From NCBI GenBank assembly GCA_016875695.1, contig VGPB01000090.1, positions 1-7,696 of the forward strand: a stretch of DNA of 7,696 nucleotides, in the 5' to 3' direction. Under the pieces are notes generated by a model. That model saw nothing but the letters and a program-made list of their open reading frames with translations, was not told the DNA's origin and searched no databases. Shown piece after piece: positions 1 through 4,329 of this stretch. How positions within the stretch are numbered: the stretch's first letter is position 1; each line of letters begins with the position of its first letter. The position numbers and the translations under genes are program-made. Source of the DNA: Chloroflexota bacterium. Its GTDB lineage: Bacteria > Chloroflexota > Dehalococcoidia > UBA2979.

Positions 1-70
1 CCACCGCGGCCTCCCGCAGCTTGCTGATGATTTCCTCGGCCCCGCACCGCTTCCGCTTCGCCGTTGCCAT
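1..70 (-). CDS. IS3-family transposase OrfA, N-terminal part (runs off the window)
   Basis: Only the first 23 codons are inside the window. They read MATAKRKRCGAEEI followed by ISKLREAAV, which is the characteristic start of IS3-family OrfA proteins (basic run, then x-EEII-x-KLREAE). OrfA carries the helix-turn-helix that binds the element ends, and the full transposase is normally an OrfA-OrfB product made by programmed frameshifting. The ATG at 70-68 is preceded by a strong Shine-Dalgarno (AGGAAGG) about 7-9 nt upstream, which fixes the start. That ribosome site lies inside an 18-bp hairpin (78-126). The rest of the element is to the left, so its integrity cannot be judged. It reads in the same direction as the zinc gene pair upstream of it. 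Confidence 0.85.
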   Translation of the reverse strand, partial: MATAKRKRCGAEEIISKLREAAV

Positions 71-77
71 CCAAACA

Positions 78-148
78 CCCCTTCCTGACCACCGCGATTC
101 TCTCGCTTGCGGTGGTCAGGAAGGGGGTCAGGTCAAGAGAATCGCGGT
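78..148 (-). promoter_or_regulatory. Mutually exclusive hairpins covering the orfA ribosome-binding site
   Basis: Two perfect inverted repeats overlap. Arms 78-95 and 109-126 form an 18-bp stem with a 13-nt loop and bury the orfA Shine-Dalgarno. Arms 91-103 and 136-148 (ACCGCGATTCTCT and its complement) form a 13-bp stem that shares bases 91-95 with the first, so both cannot form completely at once. The second pairing would leave most of the Shine-Dalgarno arm unpaired. Hiding the transposase start in RNA that reads in from outside is a known protective strategy of other insertion sequences. Its use here is inferred. Confidence 0.6.
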
Positions 149-205
149 AAACAGGGAGGGGTTCAGGTCAGAGGTCGTTCAGCGATGCCGAAACTCCAAC
201 AGGAA

Positions 206-505
206 CTAGTGCTCGTCGAAGTGGTCGCCGTGCTTCGCGTGCCGGTGCTGGTCGTGGATGTAGTCGACGTGGCCGCTATGCTCGACGGTGGGGTGCCCGC
301 AGTCTGAGTGGTGCTGGTGGCTGTGCACGCCCGCAGTGACGTGGCTTTCCCCGCTGCACTCATCGTAGTGGTCGCCGTGGCCGAAGTGGGCGTGCCCGTC
401 GTGCAGGTAGTGGGTGTGCCCGGTGTGCGCCACGCCGATGTGGCCACAGCCCTCTCCGTGCGCGTGGGTATGTTCGGCGTGGGCTGAATGGGTCTGCTGA
501 GTCAT
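206..505 (-). CDS. Histidine-rich, duplicated metal-binding protein (probable zinc store or chaperone)
   Basis: The protein has 99 residues, of which 28 are histidine, with no signal peptide or membrane segment, so it should be cytoplasmic. After a His/Ala/Thr-rich start (residues 1-19) it consists of two equal 31-residue repeats, residues 20-50 and 69-99. They share the pattern CGHxxVxHxGHxxYxHDxHxHxxHGDHxDE and are identical at 18 of 31 positions. The residues 51-68 linker is also His-rich. Single-repeat proteins of this type are widespread in bacteria, often misnamed zinc transporter permease, and tend to be zinc-regulated (recalled). The chosen ATG has AGAAAGGA about 9 nt upstream. An in-frame ATG at 541 would overlap the end of the repressor gene and lacks this support. 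The gene starts 16 nt after the SmtB-like repressor gene, so they form an operon. Storage, buffering or delivery of zinc is inferred; nickel or cobalt is possible. Confidence 0.85.
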   Translation of the reverse strand: MTQQTHSAHAEHTHAHGEGCGHIGVAHTGHTHYLHDGHAHFGHGDHYDECSGESHVTAGVHSHQHHSDCGHPTVEHSGHVDYIHDQHRHAKHGDHFDEH

Positions 506-521
506 AGTTGGCTTTTCCTTT

Positions 522-863
522 CTAGCGGCGCTTTTCGTCACTGTGTTTGATGGCGTCGTTAACTATGTGCCAGACGTGATCATCGGCAAGCCGATACCGG
601 ACTTCCCTCCCTTCGCGCTCTCCGATCACGACGCCAACGGAGCGGAGCGAACGGAGGTGCTGTGAAACGAGGGGCTGCCGGAGGCCAAGCTCATCCGTAA
701 GCTCATGCACGCAACGGGGACCGTGCTCGTATAGGAGACAGACAATACGTATTCGAACCGCGTTCCCCACTGCTTTCAGCAACGCCTCGGCTCGGAGCAG
801 GCTGGAAATATCCCCCTCACTTTTCAGCTGCCCGACTCCTTCCTGCCACCGCGACACATTCAT
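522..863 (-). CDS. ArsR/SmtB-family metal-sensing repressor, zinc type
   Basis: The protein has 113 residues, the usual size for the family, with a winged helix-turn-helix. The recognition helix region (about 61-76) reads LRQPLVSQHLRSLRSVG, and the beta-wing GEREGREVRYRL is at 81-92. The last helix carries D94-x-H96, then H107-x2-E110. This is exactly the spacing of the alpha-5 zinc site in SmtB, CzrA and related zinc sensors, where metal binding at the dimer interface releases DNA. The arsenic-type CVCDL motif is absent (here RCVHEL, residues 50-55). The His-rich protein gene follows 16 nt downstream, so zinc should induce both. There is no Shine-Dalgarno before the ATG at 863. A GTG two codons later (857) fits a leaderless start better if the promoter at 862-890 is right. 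Confidence 0.88.
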   Translation of the reverse strand: MNVSRWQEGVGQLKSEGDISSLLRAEALLKAVGNAVRIRIVCLLYEHGPRCVHELTDELGLRQPLVSQHLRSLRSVGVVIGEREGREVRYRLADDHVWHIVNDAIKHSDEKRR

Positions 864-890
864 ATATGCGCATAGAGGATTGGTTGTCAA
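861..890 (-). promoter_or_regulatory. Promoter and candidate operator of the zinc operon
   Basis: The minus strand has a perfect TTGACA (890-885), a 17-nt spacer and ATATAT (867-862), or TATATG (866-861) with an 18-nt spacer. A 10-bp perfect palindrome TATGCGCATA (865-874) overlaps the spacer and the -10 element. A repressor dimer bound there would block RNA polymerase, and an AT-rich palindrome over the -10 is typical of SmtB-family operators. The start point would fall near 855-857, so the transcript would begin at or inside the annotated start of the repressor gene. Confidence 0.6.
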
Positions 891-939
891 GTGACCTGGT
901 GTAGGGTGTGGAGCTGATACGCGCGCGCGCGTCGGGCCC

Positions 940-1105
940 CTAGAACCGCTCCCAGGCGTGCGGGTTCCGGGCAATGATGGCGTTCGTCCTGGCGATCCGC
1001 GGCAGCCCCTCCTCCACCGTCGCGACGAGCCCTTCGGCGTGGAGTAGCTCGGCCCGCTCCTGGTCGGTGAGCCCACTCTCCTCCTGGGGCGGGGGCTCGA
1101 AGTGG
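940..1105 (-). pseudogene. 3' remnant of an unidentified gene
   Basis: An open frame on the minus strand ends in TAG at 940. From about 1105 down to 940 nearly every codon ends in G or C, and the peptide looks like a genuine hydrophilic helical protein. It contains DRDHFEPPPQEESGLTDQER and ends in NAIIARNPHAWERF. Upstream of about 1105 the frame becomes the antisense of the integrase remnant on the other strand, so the 5' part has probably been replaced at a recombination junction. I see no credible start codon and do not recognise the family. It lies 76 nt upstream of the repressor gene on the same strand. A functional short gene with a start I missed is possible but less likely. Confidence 0.45.
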
Positions 1106-1606
1106 TCGCGGTCGACCTCGATCGGCGCAGCCTCGATGTCTTCGCAACCTACCAGGGCGCTATCGACGGCAAGCCGCGGTTCGCACCCCCCCAAGACATC
1201 CCACAGCCGTCGCACCGTCCGGCTGTCAGCAGTCGCGGCAGAGGCCCTTCGCCGCCATCGCGCCCGCCAGAATGAGCATCGTCTAGCACTCGGATCACTG
1301 TGGGAGAACCACGGACTGGTGTTCACGACGGGCCTCGGCCGACCCTTGGACGGCAACAACCTGAGGACAAGGTCGTTCGCCCCGTTACTTGCGCGAGCCG
1401 GGCTTCGCCCAATGCGCTTCCACGCCCTCAGGCACGCCGCTGCGACACTTCTGATAGTCGAGGGCGTCCCCGTGAAGGCGGTGTCGGAAATGCTCGGTCA
1501 TTCGGACATCGCCACAACGCTACGGATCTACGCGCATGTGCTTCCGCCAATGCACGACGCCGCAGCCTCCGCAATGGACCGAATTCTCATCGGCCACGGC
1601 GGGTGA
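1105..1606 (+). pseudogene. Tyrosine recombinase (phage-type integrase), broken C-terminal half
   Basis: The catalytic domain's second half is clear. It has KTSHSRRTVRL (the usual PKT-x-SRRT strand), the HALRH box at 1421-1435 giving the H-x2-R residues, LGHSDIATT with its histidine at 1499-1501, and the nucleophile tyrosine at 1529-1531 in RIYAHV. The N-terminal arm-binding and core-binding domains are missing, as is the first catalytic arginine (normally in a TGxRxGE motif). A frameshift is also visible. Upstream, AIDGKPRFAPP is read in another frame, and it joins the rest at a run of seven C (1186-1192) where six would restore the frame. The gene cannot make an active enzyme as it stands. 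It reads towards the ssrA 3' end only 65 bp away, which fits an integrase of an ssrA-targeting element. The left boundary is approximate. Confidence 0.85.
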
Positions 1607-1628
1607 TGCTACATCGGATGCTACACGG
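1605..1628 (+). repeat. Two tandem 12-bp direct repeats (possible integrase arm sites)
   Basis: GATGCTACATCG (1605-1616) is followed at once by GATGCTACACGG (1617-1628), differing at two positions. The pair overlaps the integrase stop codon and lies between it and the ssrA 3' end. Short direct repeats in this place commonly serve as arm-type binding sites for the integrase N-terminal domain. That role is an inference. Confidence 0.5.
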
Positions 1629-1661
1629 CGGTTCTGGGCGGCAATGAAACCCAGTAACCGC
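1628..1661. terminator. Stem-loop between integrase remnant and ssrA, possible two-way terminator
   Basis: GCGGTT-CTGGG (1628-1638) pairs with CCCAG-AACCGC (1650-1661). This gives 11 base pairs with one bulged T at 1655 and an 11-nt loop. It lies just past the 3' ends of two convergent transcription units, the integrase remnant and ssrA. No run of T follows on either strand, so intrinsic termination would be weak or the hairpin may act mainly in 3'-end stabilisation. Confidence 0.45.
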
Positions 1662-1671
1662 GCGGAAGTTG

Positions 1672-1704
1672 TGGTGGAGACGGGGGAGAATTGAACTCCC
1701 CGTC
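1672..1704 (-). other. Probable chromosomal attachment site (ssrA 3' end)
   Basis: The T-arm and acceptor 3' strand of ssrA are a common target of tyrosine recombinases. The integrase remnant is 65 bp away and oriented towards this end. Integration at such sites duplicates the last part of the RNA gene, so a second partial copy should lie at the far, left end of the island, outside this window. The exact crossover core cannot be set from one end. Confidence 0.55.
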
Positions 1705-1902
1705 CAGCGAACATTCGCCATGGATCTGCTACGGGCGTAGCCAGTGGGAGATCTCGCCTGCCGCCCTCCACTGACGAGGGGTCGGCGGACCAGCCTCAGC
1801 AGTCTTAGCCGCCGGCGCTTGAGGCGCGCGCCTGCGGAGCAGTCCGACTGTCGTCGCTCCGTCCGGCCCGTCAGACGGGGGCCGGCGGAACGTCGCTACG
1901 GG

Positions 1903-1932
1903 TTAGGCAGCGAGGGCGAGTTGTCGTTCGCC
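1903..1932 (-). other. tmRNA tag reading frame, GERQLALAA
   Basis: From the resume codon GGC (1932-1930), nine codons read GERQLALAA and then TAA. The LALAA ending is the hydrophobic C-terminus recognised by ClpXP and Tsp-type proteases. The usual resume codon is alanine; glycine is uncommon, and I recall GERELVLAG for Dehalococcoides. The resume position is inferred from this comparison and from the upstream TAGTAACT. The stop and the last residues are certain. Confidence 0.8.
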
Positions 1933-2032
1933 AGTTACTAGCGTGCCACCTGATTAACGAGGGTGATGGCGCCTCGGCCCGCAATCCGCGTCCGTCCGTC
2001 CCTGTCGATTCCTTTCGTCCCCACGTGTGCGG

Positions 2033-2048
2033 CCGGCCACCGGGCCGG
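2033..2048 (-). other. Short hairpin between smpB and ssrA
   Basis: CCGGCC and GGCCGG form a 6-bp stem with a 4-nt loop, between the smpB stop codon and the first base of tmRNA. It could be a processing signal that helps release the tmRNA 5' end from a joint transcript. There is no T-run, so it does not look like a terminator. Confidence 0.4.
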
Positions 2049-2050
2049 TC

Positions 2051-2527
2051 CTAGCGCTGCGCGTGCCGCAGCGCGCGCTGCATCGATCGCTGCGCCTCGC
2101 GCGAGGCGATCGCTTGGCGCTTGTCGTACTGGCGTCTGCCACGTACCAGCCCCAGTGCGACCTTCGCCCGCCCGTCCCGCAAATACACCCGCAGCGGCAC
2201 GATGGTCGTCCGCGGCTGCTCACGCAGCTCCCGCTCCCAGCGGTCGAGCTCCTTGCGATGGAGCAGCAGTCGCCGGGGCCGGGTCGGCTCGTGGTTCTCG
2301 CGCGCCGGGAGGTACGGGGCGACGTGGACATTATACAGCCACAGCTCGCCGTCCCGGAAGCGGGCGTAGCCCTCGGCGATGTTCGTGTGCCCCTGGCGCA
2401 TCGACTTGATCTCGGAGCCGGCCAGCGCGATGCCGGCCTCCAGCTCCTCGAGCACGTCGTACTCGAAGCGTGCGCGGCGGTTCTGCGCCAGGGTCGCGCG
2501 CTGCTCCGGGACGGCGGTCTTCGGCAT
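2051..2527 (-). CDS. smpB: SsrA-binding protein SmpB
   Basis: The protein has 158 residues, typical for the family. It binds the tRNA-like part of tmRNA and brings it to stalled ribosomes, where its C-terminal tail takes the place of mRNA in the decoding channel. Visible family blocks are QNRRARFEYDVLEELEAG (15-32), GSEIKSMRQGHTNI (37-50), ELWLYNVHVAPY (61-72), RPRRLLLHRKEL (83-94) and DGRAKVALGLVRGRRQYDKR (118-137). A basic tail follows (138-158) with arginines suited to the mRNA channel. The start at 2527 matches the usual short N-terminus before the first conserved block. Only a weak GAGG precedes it, so translation may be coupled to ctpA, whose stop is 36 nt upstream. ssrA follows 28 nt downstream. 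Confidence 0.97.
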   Translation of the reverse strand: MPKTAVPEQRATLAQNRRARFEYDVLEELEAGIALAGSEIKSMRQGHTNIAEGYARFRDGELWLYNVHVAPYLPARENHEPTRPRRLLLHRKELDRWERELREQPRTTIVPLRVYLRDGRAKVALGLVRGRRQYDKRQAIASREAQRSMQRALRHAQR

Positions 2528-2563
2528 GGCGCGCCTCGGCGGGTGCCCGAGTGAGGGAGGAGG

Positions 2564-3832
2564 CTAGCCGGCGGCGCGGACCGGCGTGCCGGAGCGCAGC
2601 AGCTCGATGGCGCGCAGGATGGCCACGTCGCGCGCCTGCTCGATGTCGTCCGCCGTAAGCGCGATCGCCACGTCAGGCTGCACGCCCTGGCCCTCGATCT
2701 GCGCTCCCTTCGGCGTCAGCCAGCGTGCGATCGACACGTACACGGCGCCACCGTTGGAGAGCTCGCGCGCGTGGTTCACGGTGCCCTTCCCCAACGACTT
2801 CGAGCCGACGACCGTGGCGCGGCCGTTCTCCTGCAGCGCCGCGGCCAGTACCTCGGAACCGGAGGCGGAGGTCTCGTCTTGCACGATCACCAGCGGCAGC
2901 TTCGTGATCTCGTTCCCGGCACGCGCCTCGATGCGCTGCTCCCGACCGTCCCGGTCGATCTGCGCGAGGATCGTGCCCTTCTCCAGGAACATGTCGGTGA
3001 TCTGTGCCGTCTCGCGGAGCAGGCCGCCGGGGTTCCCGCGCACGTCGAGGATGAGCCCCTTCGCGCCGGCGCGCTGGGCCGCCTCCACCGCGTCCGAGAG
3101 TTCCTTCGGGCTGCGCGACGTGAACGAGCGGATGTGGATGTAGGCGAGGTCCTTCACCTCGGCGCCTGTCGTGTCGATGAACTTGCGCGTCGGGGGGGTG
3201 GTGTCGATGGAGGCCACCAGCACCTCGTCGCGGACGATCTTGAACGTGTGCTCGCTGCCATCGGCGCGGCGCACCTTGATCTCGACGGTGGTGCCGCGCG
3301 GGCCGCGGATCTTGAGCGCCGCCTTCTGGACGCCCCAGCCGAACGCGTCCTCGCCGTTCACCGACAGCAGGCGGTCGCCGGCCCGGATGCCGGCACGCTC
3401 CGCCGGGGTGTCGGGCAGGGGCCGACTGATCACGACATAATCGCCATCCTTAGCGACCGTCGCGCCGATGCCCTGGAACGCGCCCGAGAAGTCGCCACGC
3501 GAGAGCGAGTAGGTGCGGGGGTCGATGTACGTCGAGTGGGGGTCGTTGAGCGAGGTGAAAATGCCCTGGACGGCGCCTTGCAGCAGCAGCTCGCGATCAA
3601 TGCGCGTCTGGTCGACGAAGTCTTCCTGCAGGATCGCGATGATCTCGTCCAGGAGCTTCGGGTCGAGCTCGTCGAGCCCATCGGCCACCGCCGAGCGCTG
3701 CACGGCGCGCGCCTGGTCGTCCTGGTTGCGGTCGATGACCGCGTGCAGCAGGAAGCCGAAGGCGAACAGCATGCTCGCGATGAGCACCGTGATGGCCGAC
3801 AACAGGACCGCGCGCACGCCCTGGCTGCCCAT
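2564..3832 (-). CDS. ctpA: C-terminal processing protease, S41 family (CtpA/Prc type)
   Basis: The 422-residue protein has an N-terminal membrane anchor (about 8-31), so the rest lies outside the membrane. A helical segment (about 54-100) is followed by a PDZ domain (about 115-200) with the GIGA ligand loop (121-124) and LPDTPAERAGIRAGDRLLSVNG (139-160). The S41 core runs from about 225 to 395, with LILDVRGNPGG (260-270). The catalytic serine is S324 in TSASGSEV and the lysine is K349 in SLGKGTV, 25 residues apart as in E. coli Prc. The residue four after the lysine, usually glutamine (GKGxVQ), is asparagine here (N353). A GGGAG about 10 nt upstream supports the start. Ctp proteases trim or degrade exported proteins from a hydrophobic C-terminus. 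It is the first gene of the ctpA-smpB-ssrA group. Confidence 0.94.
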   Translation of the reverse strand: MGSQGVRAVLLSAITVLIASMLFAFGFLLHAVIDRNQDDQARAVQRSAVADGLDELDPKLLDEIIAILQEDFVDQTRIDRELLLQGAVQGIFTSLNDPHSTYIDPRTYSLSRGDFSGAFQGIGATVAKDGDYVVISRPLPDTPAERAGIRAGDRLLSVNGEDAFGWGVQKAALKIRGPRGTTVEIKVRRADGSEHTFKIVRDEVLVASIDTTPPTRKFIDTTGAEVKDLAYIHIRSFTSRSPKELSDAVEAAQRAGAKGLILDVRGNPGGLLRETAQITDMFLEKGTILAQIDRDGREQRIEARAGNEITKLPLVIVQDETSASGSEVLAAALQENGRATVVGSKSLGKGTVNHARELSNGGAVYVSIARWLTPKGAQIEGQGVQPDVAIALTADDIEQARDVAILRAIELLRSGTPVRAAG

Positions 3833-4240
3833 GGCCCATGTACTCCCTCAGCGCGTTGTCGCGCCGCTGCCGCACGTGCCCTGGAGGGCCGGCGCGCTGC
3901 GCGGTGCAGCCAGTTTAGCACCGGCCGATTCTGGAGCCGCATGAGCGGCTCCCTACATCGCCAGCTCCAAGCTTTCTGCGCTACGTACAACATAAGCTAG
4001 ATAGTGCGCAGTCGCCTGGGTGCGCCTTGCCTGACCCCCTCCGCCTGCTCCTCGCACGTAGCCGGCGCTCCGCCGGGCGAGGCGCCGCGTGCGATCGCGC
4101 CTTCGCTCAGGTGGTCCATACCGCGCGTGGTCCATCCCGCGAAGCCTGAACGGGGCGCTCCCCGTCGCTGCTCGAGCCCCGCCGCCAGGACGTCACCGGC
4201 CAGCCGTGTCGGACCTCGCGTTCACCGCTGCCGGCCGGCT
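3833..4240. other. Intergenic region upstream of ctpA, with an 8-bp hairpin
   Basis: I see no convincing gene here. It contains a perfect 8-bp hairpin GGAGCCGC-ATGA-GCGGCTCC (3933-3952), about 100 nt before the ctpA start. This could be a leader structure of ctpA or a terminator for something to the right. A possible minus-strand -10 element TAAACT (3917-3912) has no good -35. The part from 4000 to 4240 is GC-rich with frames of poor coding character; apart from the short tandem repeat at 4111-4142 I see nothing in it. Confidence 0.45.
4111..4142 (+). repeat. Two tandem 16-bp repeats
   Basis: GTGGTCCATACCGCGC (4111-4126) is followed directly by GTGGTCCATCCCGCGA (4127-4142), differing at two positions. 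The CCATACC half resembles the left arm of the palindrome at 4266-4280, so these may be outlying or degenerate regulator sites for the same promoter. Chance duplication is equally possible. Confidence 0.4.
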
Positions 4241-4314
4241 CCGTATGGATGTGGACGCTTTGACTCCATACCCGGTATGGATATGTTGACGCCAACATAC
4301 CTATACCCGGTATG
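4241..4314 (+). promoter_or_regulatory. Repeat-built promoter/operator region of the CxxC protein gene
   Basis: A likely promoter is TTGACT (4260-4265), a 16-nt spacer, and TATGTT (4282-4287). Three inverted repeats sit on it. CCATACC-C-GGTATGG (4266-4280) fills the spacer, TATGTTG-ACGC-CAACATA (4282-4299) covers the -10 and start point, and ATACC-C-GGTAT (4303-4313) lies just before the ribosome site. The first and third share the 12-mer ATACCCGGTATG exactly 35 bp apart. A related block, GTATGGAT followed by GTGGACGC, occurs further upstream (4243-4258). This layout strongly suggests repression by a dimeric regulator with at least two sites. The regulator is not in the window and I do not recognise the motif. 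Confidence 0.65.
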
Positions 4315-4329
4315 AGATAGGAGCACACC

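Larger units (their letters stand above)
1..170 (-). mobile_element. Left end of an IS3-family insertion sequence
   Basis: The orfA start at 70 is preceded by a repeat-rich leader. The likely terminus is at about 170, where the minus strand begins TGACCTGAACCCCTCCCTG, a TG-starting end as usual for IS3 elements. A second, diverged copy starts about 35 nt further in (TGACCTGACCCCCTTCCTG). The first 27 nt of the two copies match at 22 positions, which suggests paired transposase-binding sites. The other end lies outside the window, so neither the terminal inverted repeat nor a target duplication can be checked. The terminus is about 35 bp past the stop codon of the His-rich gene. Confidence 0.65.
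1672..2022 (-). ncRNA. ssrA: Transfer-messenger RNA (tmRNA)
   Basis: The RNA rescues stalled ribosomes by acting first as alanyl-tRNA and then as a template for a degradation tag. The 351-nt gene begins GGGGACG (2022-2016), followed by the conserved AATCGACAGGG. It ends CGTCTCC-ACCA (1682-1672), so the two ends pair in the 7-bp acceptor stem (one G-U) and CCA is encoded. The T-arm is present (TTCAATT loop). The tag frame GERQLALAA ends in TAA at 1905-1903. The T-stem has six base pairs (GGGGAG with CTCCCC) rather than the usual five. The gene starts 28 nt after smpB, its obligate protein partner, on the same strand. No separate promoter is obvious, so processing from a smpB-ssrA transcript is likely. 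An integrase remnant abuts its 3' end. Confidence 0.96.

Noticed and set aside
163..447. 94-residue Thr/Ser/Ala-rich open frame on the minus strand
   Set aside because: It is the His-rich gene read in another frame. The His-rich frame has internal repeats, a ribosome site and known relatives.
506..541. Longer start for the His-rich protein at 541
   Set aside because: It would overlap the end of the repressor gene, has no ribosome site, and adds residues unlike the rest. The ATG at 505 has AGAAAGGA at a good distance.
910..935. GC-alternating tract as a possible repeat element
   Set aside because: It is a short alternating CG run, expected by chance in DNA of this composition, with no repeat structure around it.
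864..1076. Longer start for the ArsR-family repressor at 1076
   Set aside because: The additional 71 residues are low-complexity Gly/Arg/Pro/Ser, run over the promoter, and lie antisense to or out of frame with the gene remnant. The family length matches the 863 start.
1186..1192. Programmed frameshift in the integrase at the seven-C run
   Set aside because: Tyrosine recombinases are not known to use one, and the gene also lacks its N-terminal half. Mutation or a sequencing slip is simpler.
1897..1929. Alternative tmRNA tag frame ANDNSPSLPNP
   Set aside because: The start resembles common tags, but it ends without the required hydrophobic LAA and passes through the TAA that closes the LALAA frame.
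2771..4000. 409-residue open frame on the plus strand
   Set aside because: It is antisense to ctpA, whose S41 motifs, anchor and start are unmistakable. The frame is open only because of high GC at third positions.
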